Assembly (NCBI RefSeq): GCF_029210495.1
Contig: NZ_JARGDK010000011.1
Coordinates: forward strand, 26,008-90,007
From: Pseudothioclava nitratireducens
Lineage (GTDB): Bacteria > Pseudomonadota > Alphaproteobacteria > Rhodobacterales > Rhodobacteraceae
Reading direction: 5' to 3'
Length of the DNA: 64,000 bases
Every line of letters starts with the position of its first letter. The first letter of the stretch is position 1. The notes beneath the pieces were generated by a model. It made no database searches, was not told the origin of the DNA, and saw nothing but the letters and a program-made list of their open reading frames with translations. Position numbers and translations under genes: made by a program. Shown here in pieces: positions 57,198-64,000 of the stretch.

Positions 57198-57686
57198 ATG
57201 ACCCAATCCAACGAACACCTGCGCTGCATTCTGGCGCTCGATCTCGGCACGACCACCGGCTGGGCGATCCGTGGCTATGACGGTTTGATCACGACCGGCA
57301 CCGCCAGTTTCCGACCCGGACGCTATGACGGCGGCGGTATGCGCTACCTGCGCTTCACCAACTGGCTGACGGAACTCGACCGGCTGTCCGGACCCATCTC
57401 AGCCATCTGGTTCGAAGAGGTCCGCCGCCATGCGGGCACTGACGCCGCCCATGTTTATGGGGGGCTGATGGCCTCACTGACCTCGTGGGGGGAATTGCGC
57501 GGCATTCCATACGAGGGCGTGCCCGTGGGCACCATCAAGCGCCATGCCACAGGCCATGGCAATGCGAACAAACAAGCCATGATCGCGGCGGCCCGCGCGC
57601 GCGGTTACAGCCCAGCGGACGACAACGAGGCTGACGCGATCGCAATCCTGCACTGGGCTCTGGAGAACCAGGGAGGTGCAGCATGA
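57198..57686 (+). CDS. RuvC-like Holliday-junction resolvase
   Basis: A 162-residue RNase H-fold protein. The catalytic acids can be matched to A-L-D-L-G-T-T-T-G-W (first Asp), I-W-F-E-E-V (Glu) and A-D-D-N-E-A-D-A-I-A-I (last Asp pair). It would cut branched phage DNA before packaging. GAGGAGGT precedes the ATG. The stop overlaps the next gene as ATGA. Confidence 0.85.
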   Translation: MTQSNEHLRCILALDLGTTTGWAIRGYDGLITTGTASFRPGRYDGGGMRYLRFTNWLTELDRLSGPISAIWFEEVRRHAGTDAAHVYGGLMASLTSWGELRGIPYEGVPVGTIKRHATGHGNANKQAMIAAARARGYSPADDNEADAIAILHWALENQGGAA

Positions 57687-57883
57687 GGCTCTACCCCAAA
57701 GGCTACGGCGGCCAGCGCCGCGATCCCGAACAGGTCAAACGTGACGGCTGGCACGAGCAGCGCATGCTCGCCGTGTCCCTTGATGACCCGCGTCTGACAT
57801 GGCCCGAGCGTGAACTCGTCCGCCAACTGGGGGACAAACTCTACGGGCCGCTGCCCGCGGTGAGGGAGGTGCGCCATGGCTGA
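57683..57883 (+). CDS. 66-residue phage protein
   Basis: A short basic protein (R-L-Y-P-K-G-Y-G-G-Q-R-R-D-P start), with a single helical stretch around W-P-E-R-E-L-V-R-Q-L. Both ends overlap neighbours, so it is translated in the resolvase operon. Function unknown. Confidence 0.65.
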   Translation: MRLYPKGYGGQRRDPEQVKRDGWHEQRMLAVSLDDPRLTWPERELVRQLGDKLYGPLPAVREVRHG

Positions 57884-58301
57884 TCAATGGACACGAGCAA
57901 TGGTGGCGGACAGGCTGGATCTCGCGGCCGACGTGATGCGGTCCATGCCGCCGGTCCGTCCACAGGGCTATGTTAGCGCTTGGCCCGAATACCTCTCAAC
58001 CTTCGCCGATCAGGTGGGCCAGGAACCGCGGATGAAAAAGCCTCTGCCATCACCGCGGATGATCACGCAGGCCGACGAGGCGATGCTCTGGTTGCGGTGG
58101 GTGGACAAGGACATCGGCCAGATCCTCTGGGCGCGGGCCAACCGCAAAGCTTGGAAGGGGATCTGTTGGGAACATGGGGTCAGCAGAGCTACGGCAAACC
58201 GGCGCCATGAGTTTGGATTGGCCGTGATCGTCTGGAAACTCAACGGCAAAACCGTGCCTCGCAAGCGCTCGATGGAGTTCGTGATCGCGAGCGTCCCGTA
58301 A
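57876..58301 (+). CDS. DUF6362-like phage protein
   Basis: A 141-residue protein. The region W-A-R-A-N-R-K-A-W-K-G-I-C-W-E-H-G-V-S-R-A-T-A-N-R-R resembles an HTH; family assignment to DUF6362 rests on this. It probably binds DNA. Its stop codon lies within the first of two dyads preceding the Fic gene. Confidence 0.72.
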   Translation: MADQWTRAMVADRLDLAADVMRSMPPVRPQGYVSAWPEYLSTFADQVGQEPRMKKPLPSPRMITQADEAMLWLRWVDKDIGQILWARANRKAWKGICWEHGVSRATANRRHEFGLAVIVWKLNGKTVPRKRSMEFVIASVP

Positions 58302-58375
58302 CCTTTAATAAGGCAGGACCGTTATTGAAGGTTAAGGCATTATCCTTTAATAGCGCGGAGGCCCTATTAAAGGAT
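58300..58375. promoter_or_regulatory. twin dyad operators before the class II fic gene
   Basis: Dyad 1: AACCTTTAATAA (58300-58311) and TTATTGAAGGTT (58322-58333), one mismatch in 12. Dyad 2: ATCCTTTAATAG (58342-58353) and CTATTAAAGGAT (58364-58375), perfect. Both have 10-base spacers, and centres are 42 bases apart. The right arm of dyad 2 contains AAAGG, the ribosome site of the fic gene. Strong candidate for autorepression by the Fic protein's own winged-helix tail, or for RNA-level control. Confidence 0.75.
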
Positions 58376-58378
58376 GAG

Positions 58379-59557
58379 ATGATGATGGAAGCACGGAATC
58401 AACGGCTGGGCACCTTTGCGGAGACAATCGTTGGTGGCGAACGTGTACGGGCCTATGTCCCGGCTAGCTTGCCACCAGACCCGCCTTTGAAGCTGTCAGA
58501 CCTCATGCACGTCTACGAGCGGGCGGTTGCCGCCGTTGGGCGGCTGGATAATGTCACCACGATCCTGCCGTCCATGCCGCTCTTCCTGTACATGTACGTG
58601 CGCAAGGAGGCATTGCTGTCGTCTCAGATCGAGGGAACGCAATCTTCGCTCTCTGACCTGCTTCTGTTCGAGAGTGACGAAGCACCGACGGTCGAGCTCG
58701 ACGATGTCACTGAGGTCTCGAACTATGTTGCTGCGATCGAACATGGCGTTAAGCGCATCCGCGGCGGCTTTCCGCTTTCGTTGCGCCTGATCCGTGAAAT
58801 GCATGCCATCATCCTGAAATCTGGCCGCGGGGCAACCAAACAGCCTGGAGAGTTCCGCAGGTCGCAAAACTGGATCGGTGGCACGCGGCCCGGAAATGCT
58901 CTATTCGTTCCGCCGCCGCCTCATTTGCTCAATGACTGCCTTGATGCCTTCGAGCGCTTTTTGCATGAGGATGATCGGGGGCTTCCGCCGCTCATCCGGG
59001 CAGGCTTGGCCCATGTCCAGTTCGAGACCATCCACCCGTTCCTTGATGGAAACGGACGGCTTGGGCGCTTGTTGATCACGTTGATCCTGGTCGATGCCGG
59101 TATCTTGCGTGAGCCAATCCTGTATCTAAGCTTGTTTCTGAAATCGCGCCGTGACGACTATTATCGGCTGCTGCAAGAGGTTCGGCAGGTAGGGGCTTGG
59201 GAAGCATGGATGGAATTTTACCTGACAGGGGTCGCTGAAGCGGCGGAACAGGCCTCCGAGACCGCGCGTGCCCTGATCGCAATGTTCGACAAGCATCGCC
59301 GAGAAATAGGCGCGCTCGGACGTTCAGCGCCCTCTGTGCTGCGTGTGCATGAACTCCTGCAAGCCCGGCCTGTCGTAACGATCCAGACGGTCGTCGAGAC
59401 GTTGCAAGTGTCCTTTCCGACGGCTCGAGGGGCACTTGAGAGGCTTGTGGCGCTGCAAATCGTGCGTGAGACGACCGGCAAGCAGCGTGATCGGATCTAT
59501 GCATATACCGACTACCTTGATCTTCTTGACCGTGGCACTGAGCCATTGCCGGTCTGA
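58379..59557 (+). CDS. class II Fic protein with C-terminal winged helix
   Basis: A 392-residue protein. The N-terminal inhibitory motif S-S-Q-I-E-G (residues 81-86) fits S/T-x3-E-G, and the catalytic H-P-F-L-D-G-N-G-R at about 219 is complete. The C-terminal 70 residues (V-V-E-T-L-Q-V-S-F-P-T-A-R-G-A-L-E-R-L) form a likely winged HTH. So it carries its own antitoxin helix and its own DNA-binding domain. ATG 58379 is preferred to TTG 58325 because the dyads lie between; ATG 58382 is also possible. Confidence 0.87.
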   Translation: MMMEARNQRLGTFAETIVGGERVRAYVPASLPPDPPLKLSDLMHVYERAVAAVGRLDNVTTILPSMPLFLYMYVRKEALLSSQIEGTQSSLSDLLLFESDEAPTVELDDVTEVSNYVAAIEHGVKRIRGGFPLSLRLIREMHAIILKSGRGATKQPGEFRRSQNWIGGTRPGNALFVPPPPHLLNDCLDAFERFLHEDDRGLPPLIRAGLAHVQFETIHPFLDGNGRLGRLLITLILVDAGILREPILYLSLFLKSRRDDYYRLLQEVRQVGAWEAWMEFYLTGVAEAAEQASETARALIAMFDKHRREIGALGRSAPSVLRVHELLQARPVVTIQTVVETLQVSFPTARGALERLVALQIVRETTGKQRDRIYAYTDYLDLLDRGTEPLPV

Positions 59558-59658
59558 GCGCTGTTTTTGTTGTCAACCCCTTTTGTGTGAGTGAGGTAAT
59601 TTTTTGGTGAGACACCGGAAAGCAAGACAGATTTCTTCCAGGAGGGTATAGAAAAGCT

Positions 59659-60240
59659 ATGATGGCGAAGTTGCGGTTGGATGACCCTGCAGCGCTGACA
59701 AATCCCAAGACAAACTGTCGAAAGGCTGAGGCGATGGCTGAAGCGCGTCCTATTGGATTTCGCGATTATGTTCGTTCCAATGGATTTCGCACCGTCTACC
59801 TGATCACTCCTGTATTCGGCGCCCCGGTAAAAATTGGAATATCCGAAGACCCAATACAGCGCCTTGGTACAATTCAGGCTGGCCATTACGAGGAGCTGGT
59901 TTTCCACCGGTTCTGGTGGCTGCCCGGAATAGCGATTTCTTCAAAGATTGAGGCAGATTTCAAACGCGAACAGGCAGAACGGAACATCCGTGGGGAATGG
60001 TTTGATATGATGCCCGAGCAAGCGGAAGCATTGATCAATCGTGCCATTTCAGAAATTGGGATCTGGAACCTTACCCAGTTGGAGATGGAGTTTCTCTATG
60101 ACGATTGGTATCGGCAAACCAATGACCTTCCCAAGCGTGCACCATGCCTGTTGCCAGGGCGTCCGCCCAGTCGGGTCGAACCGTGGGACAAACCGAAAAA
60201 GACCTACCGAGAGCCGTACCGCCCAACCAACCCATGGTGA
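59659..60240 (+). CDS. GIY-YIG-like nuclease family protein
   Basis: A 193-residue protein. T-V-Y-L-I-T-P and V-K-I-G-I-S-E-D-P-I-Q-R-L match the two halves of the GIY-YIG/T5orf172 (MUG113-like) core, with a late E-A-D-F-K-R-E. Activity is probable but the catalytic set is not fully visible. CAGGAGGG lies 12 bases before the ATG. It may be a homing or DNA-repair nuclease, or a defence component of the prophage. Confidence 0.72.
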   Translation: MMAKLRLDDPAALTNPKTNCRKAEAMAEARPIGFRDYVRSNGFRTVYLITPVFGAPVKIGISEDPIQRLGTIQAGHYEELVFHRFWWLPGIAISSKIEADFKREQAERNIRGEWFDMMPEQAEALINRAISEIGIWNLTQLEMEFLYDDWYRQTNDLPKRAPCLLPGRPPSRVEPWDKPKKTYREPYRPTNPW

Positions 60241-60865
60241 CATCTTCTGTGTTGTTACTGAGACTCTGACTGCATCAATAAACAACATCATCCACGATCT
60301 CGATCAGACCAACGTCCATTTCGAAGCCGCCGTTGCAAGCTGAGGAAACAACCAGCCACGCGCGCCTTCGATCTTTAGCTAAACAGCGAGGGCGATCCTC
60401 TGAAGGACACTGGGGTCCAGTCGGGAAACCAGCCAGGGTCCAACGGTGATCAGAAATGGGATGGTCGCGGGGTTGCGCGAGGGGCAATTTCCCACCGCTT
60501 ACCTTGCCCAAAACGTTCTCCTGTAAGGTGTGATTGGCGGTTTTCTCGGGGCAAATGGTTACCGGTTTTCCGAGAAAACTGTCTCCGCCCAAAATGCTGC
60601 GCCGCGTAACCTGTTGAAATTGAACGGGTCCCTCCTGTTTGTAACCGTCTTCGGGGGGGCGAGGCGCGAGGGTTTCCCAGTGACGCCCCTGAAAATACCC
60701 GTTTCGTTTCGGTTTGCCGCGAACCCTAAGAAAACAAAGGCCTGACGGCCTGACACAACCCGCCTGAACCGAAACGGGGGTCTGACCCCATTTCGTTTCG
60801 CGGGCCAGACCCGTTTCGTTTCGCGGACGTATCGTTCGCTTGTCACACATCCCAAGGAAACACCG
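60241..60865. other. repeat-rich non-coding gap before the methyltransferase gene
   Basis: About 620 bases with no convincing gene. GTTTTCTCGG (60540-60549) pairs with CCGAGAAAAC (60570-60579). TTTCGTTTCG occurs three times (about 60702, 60790, 60814), with a CGAAACGGGG / CCCCATTTCG hairpin around 60770-60800. The motif CCTGACGGCCTGAC is also repeated. Its density of repeats stands out; function unknown. Confidence 0.6.
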
Positions 60866-62122
60866 ATGGACGTTTTGGACCTGCCGCTTGCGCAGATCAT
60901 TCCCTATGCGCGCAACCCACGGCGCAACGAACAGGCCATCGCCACGGTCGCAGCGTCGATCCAGGAGTTTGGCTGGCGCCAGCCCATCGTTGTCGATGAG
61001 GCAATGGTCGTTCTGGCTGGGCACACGCGGCTGGAAGCGGCGCGCAAGCTCGGTTTTAAATCCGCACCGGTGCATGTGGCCAAGGGGCTGACCGAGGCCC
61101 AAGCCCGCGCCTTCCGGATCATGGATAACCGCTCCAGCGAGAATGCCGAGTGGGACAAGGATCTGCTGAACCTTGAGCTGGCCGACTTGCTGGAGGCTGA
61201 TTTCGATCTTGGCCTGACGGGCTTCACGGATGATGAATTGAACGGGCTGATGAACAGCCTCGATGCGGGCACTGGCCCGCAAGAGGGTGAAGACGACATT
61301 CCGGACACGCCGGAAGACCCGATCAGCCGACCTGGCGATCTCTGGATCCTCGGCAATCACCGGCTGCTCTGCGGCGACAGCACGGTTTCTACCGACGTGC
61401 AGAAGGTGCTGGGTGATGTGAAGGCAGACCTCTGCTTTTGCGATCCGCCCTACAACGTGGACTACGCCGGCGGCGTCGGCGCGGAGAAGGCTGGCAAGGG
61501 GCGGCGGATCAAGAATGACGCCTTGGGCGATGGCTTCGGCCAATTCCTTTACGACGCCTGCGTGCTGATCAACGCGCATACCGACGGTGCGGTCTACATC
61601 TGCATGTCGTCCAGCGAGTTGCAGACGCTGCAGGCAGCATTCAAGTCGGCAGGCGGCCATTGGTCGACCTTCATCATCTGGGCGAAGGACCGGTTCACGC
61701 TGGGCCGTGCTGATTACCAGCGCCAGTACGAGCCGATCCTCTATGGCTGGCCTGACGGCGTAAAGCGCCACTGGTGTGGCGATCGGGACCAGGGCGATGT
61801 GTGGAACATCCAGCGGCCATCAAAGAATGACCTGCACCCCACCATGAAGCCGGTGGCGCTGGTCGAACGCGCTATCCGGAACTCGAGCCGAAAAGGCGAC
61901 CTGGTGTTCGACCCGTTTGGCGGCAGCGGCACGACGCTGATCGCTGCTGAAAAGACGGGGCGCCACGCATCGCTGATCGAACTCGATCCAAAATACGTCG
62001 ATGTCATCATCCGCCGTTGGCAAGAGTTCACTGGTCGAGAGGCGCAGTTGTCGCAGACGGGACAGACCTTCGGTGACGTCGAACGGAGCCGGGAGGCGGA
62101 ACATGCAGCAATCGCTGTTTGA
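60866..62122 (+). CDS. ParB-like plus N4/N6 DNA methyltransferase fusion
   Basis: A 418-residue protein. Residues 1-90 are ParB/Srx-like (Y-A-R-N-P-R-R-N and V-V-L-A-G-H-T-R-L-E-A). The methyltransferase part has D-P-P-Y-N at about 192 and the SAM loop D-P-F-G-G-S-G-T-T-L-I-A-A-E at about 349, an order typical of beta-class N6-adenine or N4-cytosine enzymes. Phages use such proteins to protect their DNA. The next gene, a nuclease-like protein, overlaps its end by 20 bases. Confidence 0.9.
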   Translation: MDVLDLPLAQIIPYARNPRRNEQAIATVAASIQEFGWRQPIVVDEAMVVLAGHTRLEAARKLGFKSAPVHVAKGLTEAQARAFRIMDNRSSENAEWDKDLLNLELADLLEADFDLGLTGFTDDELNGLMNSLDAGTGPQEGEDDIPDTPEDPISRPGDLWILGNHRLLCGDSTVSTDVQKVLGDVKADLCFCDPPYNVDYAGGVGAEKAGKGRRIKNDALGDGFGQFLYDACVLINAHTDGAVYICMSSSELQTLQAAFKSAGGHWSTFIIWAKDRFTLGRADYQRQYEPILYGWPDGVKRHWCGDRDQGDVWNIQRPSKNDLHPTMKPVALVERAIRNSSRKGDLVFDPFGGSGTTLIAAEKTGRHASLIELDPKYVDVIIRRWQEFTGREAQLSQTGQTFGDVERSREAEHAAIAV

Positions 62123-62627
62123 ACATCTGGGATTTGATTTGCCCGACAGCGAGTTTGACAGGCCAGACGTCGAATGCAGTGATGATCTGGAAGTGGGCAA
62201 GGCTGCCGAGCACTTGGTGTGTGCCGACCTCATCCTGAGCGGCTATCGCGCGTTTCTAAGCGATCAAGGCCTGCCGTACGATATCTTGGTGGATGTCGAT
62301 GGGTCGCTTCTTCGCGTTCAGGTCAAATCAACCCGGAAGCCGAAAAACCATGATCCTAAGACAAGGGTCACGCCCGGGTATTTGTTCCAACTTCGACGCG
62401 CCGGTAAAGGTGGGCGGCGTCGGTATCCAGATAATGCGTTCGACCTTTACGCCCTCGTCGCGCTCGATAGACAGGCAATCGCCTATCTACCGGCCATTGA
62501 TTGCTCCAATCAAACCATTGCCCTGCGCGTTCCAGGTGAACGTTACCTCCAAAATGGCAGCATGAATCGGGAGTTTCAGGAAGCGAGTTTTCGCCATGCC
62601 CTGAACCGCTTGGGGTTTGAGGCATGA
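62103..62627 (+). CDS. PD-(D/E)XK nuclease-like protein (PDDEXK_5 type)
   Basis: A 174-residue protein. Y-D-I-L-V-D-V-D-G-S-L-L-R-V-Q-V-K-S-T gives the D...Q/E-x-K pattern of the PD-(D/E)XK fold, as in group-I-intron-associated endonucleases. Overlap with the methyltransferase gene suggests joint expression. It could be the restriction partner or a repair nuclease. GGGAGG is upstream of ATG 62103. Confidence 0.75.
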   Translation: MQQSLFEHLGFDLPDSEFDRPDVECSDDLEVGKAAEHLVCADLILSGYRAFLSDQGLPYDILVDVDGSLLRVQVKSTRKPKNHDPKTRVTPGYLFQLRRAGKGGRRRYPDNAFDLYALVALDRQAIAYLPAIDCSNQTIALRVPGERYLQNGSMNREFQEASFRHALNRLGFEA

Positions 62628-62851
62628 AACAGTCGCGCCTCATGTCTCTGGTTGAGGCCATCACCAACGTGATCGTCGGCTATGGCGTCGCGGTTGTGAC
62701 GCAGATCCTGATCTTTCCGATCTTTGGGCTGCACACGACGCTCGCGCAAAATCTGCAAATGGGCTTGCTGTTCACCGGCGTCAGCATAATCCGCTCGTTC
62801 CTGCTGCGGCGGCTCTTCGAGGCTATTCGGGTGGCAAAACCCGAGGGCTAG
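62624..62851 (+). CDS. small DUF7220-like membrane protein
   Basis: A 75-residue protein with two hydrophobic helices (about residues 14-31 and 45-58) and a basic tail (L-L-R-R-L-F). The ATG overlaps the nuclease stop as ATGA. Similar small proteins appear next to methyltransferase genes in phages of this family. Its stop overlaps the stop of a convergent gene. Confidence 0.7.
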   Translation: MKQSRLMSLVEAITNVIVGYGVAVVTQILIFPIFGLHTTLAQNLQMGLLFTGVSIIRSFLLRRLFEAIRVAKPEG

Positions 62852-63066
62852 ATCAGACCTAGGCCTTTCAGGCAGCTGGCTGTGTCCATCAGCTGATGGG
62901 TCGGCACTTCGATTTTGATGGTGAAGCTGTCGGCTGAGGTTTGGGCGTAAACGCCGCCATCGTCCATCAATGCCATTTCGATCTCCTCAAGGACGACGGC
63001 GATGCGGCTGCGGTCAAAATGCTCGGGCAGGTTTCGGATGGGGAGGCGAATGCTGGTGCTTTCCAT
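62848..63066 (-). CDS. 72-residue small phage protein
   Basis: An acidic small protein starting M-E-S-T-S-I-R-L-P-I, with F-T-I-K-I-E-V-P-T near its end. It is the downstream one of a leftward pair embedded in the rightward arm. The start at 63066 lies just downstream of the previous stop (63072). Function unknown. Confidence 0.6.
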   Translation of the reverse strand: MESTSIRLPIRNLPEHFDRSRIAVVLEEIEMALMDDGGVYAQTSADSFTIKIEVPTHQLMDTASCLKGLGLI

Positions 63067-63071
63067 GGGGT

Positions 63072-63284
63072 TTACTCCGCGTGCTCGCCTTCCTTGAAGG
63101 CGCTGTCTGTGATGCGCTTCAGGAGCTCGGCGTAGTAGTCGAGGTTGCCGACATGCCCCCAATGAACCTCGTCGGGATGGGTGTCGAAGTGCTCTGCGCT
63201 CAGCGCCTGCAGCCGCGCGAGCATCGTGTCGATCGCGGCCTTCTTGGCGATGAACGCGTCTTTGGCTGTTGGTCGGTGGCTCAT
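63072..63284 (-). CDS. 70-residue small phage protein
   Basis: A helical protein with R-P-T-A-K-D-A-F-I-A-K-K-A-A-I-D and H-P-D-E-V-H-W-G-H-V-G-N-L-D-Y-Y-A-E-L-L. Its partner gene follows after five bases. The pattern of two small, opposite-strand genes before the terminase suggests a moron-like insertion, possibly regulatory. Function unknown. Confidence 0.6.
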   Translation of the reverse strand: MSHRPTAKDAFIAKKAAIDTMLARLQALSAEHFDTHPDEVHWGHVGNLDYYAELLKRITDSAFKEGEHAE

Positions 63285-63399
63285 CTCGAGGCGTCCTGAG
63301 TTGTGTTTTCTGCTGTCGTGACCTTCGCTCTGGTGGCCAAGCTTATCCAGTGAATTCGACGCAAATCCATACGGTTAATAGAACTCTCGAGGTCTGCGA

Positions 63400-63966
63400 A
63401 TGTCGACAGCTACACAGCCCATCGGCGTGATCGCGCGGCTTTTGGATCTTTCGGAACGGCGGGTCCAGCAGCTGAGCCGCGAGGGCGTGATCCCCAAGGC
63501 CGAGCGCGGCCAGTATGATCTGATCGGCTCCGTGCGTGGCTATGTCCGCTATCTGCGCGATCAGGCGCTGAAGGCGCAGGCGGGCGCTCCTGACTATGCG
63601 GCTGAACGTGCGCGGTTCATCCGAGCGCGGGCGGACCTTGCCGAGATGGAAGCCGAAGAAAAGCGCCGGTCGCTGATCGCGGCCGAACAGATCGAGGCCG
63701 CCTGGATCGCCGTGCTGGCGCTGTTGCGCACCCGCCTTCTGGCGTTGCCCGACCGGTTGGCGCCGCAGGCCTTTGAACAATCAACCGTCGGAGACACCCG
63801 GAACCTGATCCGCGCCGCCATCCGCGAGGTGCTCGATGATCTCGCGCAGCCAGACATTGAACTCGAAGCTGAAATTGACCTTGCAGGGGTCGCCGATCCT
63901 GAAGTGGACGGTGGCGAAGGCACTGGTAGCGTCCGTCAAGGTGGTGTAATTTCCCAGATGGCCTGA
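63400..63966 (+). CDS. terminase small subunit-like DNA-packaging protein (Nu1-like)
   Basis: A 188-residue protein. The N-terminal HTH (I-G-V-I-A-R-L-L-D-L-S-E-R-R-V-Q-Q-L-S-R-E-G-V-I-P-K) resembles phage Nu1/terminase small subunits and is followed by a helical region with repeated R-A-R-A-D-L-A-E-M. It should recognise the packaging site and bring in the large subunit. The large-subunit gene is expected just beyond the window's right edge. Confidence 0.82.
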   Translation: MSTATQPIGVIARLLDLSERRVQQLSREGVIPKAERGQYDLIGSVRGYVRYLRDQALKAQAGAPDYAAERARFIRARADLAEMEAEEKRRSLIAAEQIEAAWIAVLALLRTRLLALPDRLAPQAFEQSTVGDTRNLIRAAIREVLDDLAQPDIELEAEIDLAGVADPEVDGGEGTGSVRQGGVISQMA

Positions 63967-64000
63967 GGTCATGATCAGGCGGCTTTCGTGGTTATGCTGA

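Larger units (their letters stand above)
43864..64000. mobile_element. prophage-like element (right end beyond the window)
   Basis: A 20-kb block holds a leftward serine recombinase arm and repressor and a long rightward run of replication, recombination, modification and packaging-start genes. The repressor at 47.2-47.9 kb separates the two arms, as in temperate phages. Structural genes would follow the terminase small subunit. Left limit is set at the recombinase-arm boundary; no repeated att site was found in the window. Confidence 0.75.

Noticed and set aside
60275..61771. 498-codon open frame on the minus strand across the repeat-rich gap and methyltransferase
   Set aside because: It mostly opposes the clear methyltransferase gene, has no recognisable domain, and looks like a GC-rich antisense shadow.

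Overview
The window looks like chromosome of a GC-rich alphaproteobacterium of the Rhodobacteraceae/Paracoccaceae type. Pointers are the trgA-trgB-cysK tellurite locus, a DUF2927 lipoprotein, a CoxE-like VWA gene next to a tiny membrane protein, ATGA/TGATG-coupled operons and the CCCCCGGGATATTT palindromic elements. The assignment is inferred from gene content; the species is not identified.

Positions 1-35,814 are ordinary core chromosome: lipopolysaccharide export (lptF and partial lptG), pepA-holC-GNAT, an MBL-fold protein, tgt, ctaA with an M32 carboxypeptidase, trmJ, a ThiE-like protein, a P450 with an alpha/beta hydrolase, M48 and DedA membrane proteins, a VWA operon, a split methionine/C1 cluster (pterin-binding methyltransferase, MetF-like reductase, small conserved protein), ppx-rlmE, a GAF-Fis regulator facing an orphan polyamine-type binding protein, photolyase, trgA-trgB-cysK-mscS-alaX, a lipoprotein and an AI-2E-type transporter. 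One palindromic element sits between tgt and the M32 gene. A related half-copy lies in frame inside the hydrolase gene.

A tRNA-Ser(GGA) at 35,973-36,062 marks a change of character. After about 590 bases of repeat-bearing non-coding DNA comes a compact catabolic operon (36,654-42,513): an RpiR-type regulator, a four-gene polar amino-acid ABC importer, an N-succinylamino-acid racemase/OSBS-family enolase and its partner GNAT acyltransferase. The arrangement suggests uptake and stereo-inversion of a D-amino acid. The expected desuccinylase is not in the window.

A class I Fic toxin-antitoxin pair (42,951-43,778) stands at the border of a prophage-like block that runs from about 43.9 kb to the end of the window and beyond. 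The leftward arm has a serine recombinase, a DUF2924 protein and small partners, a protein of unknown function and a CI/LexA-like repressor. The rightward arm has an excisionase-like HTH protein, a P-loop recombination ATPase, a DUF669 protein, a PD-(D/E)XK exonuclease, a helicase, a DUF6511 protein, a PrimPol-DUF3987 primase-helicase, a RuvC-like resolvase, a second (class II) Fic protein behind two large dyads, a GIY-YIG protein, a ParB-methyltransferase fusion, a PD-(D/E)XK nuclease, small proteins and a terminase small subunit. Head and tail genes would lie to the right of the window.

The best leads are the twin dyads before the self-inhibited Fic protein with its winged-helix tail, the incomplete D-amino-acid inversion operon, the palindromic element translated within a hydrolase, and the methyltransferase/nuclease pair preceded by an unexplained repeat-rich gap.
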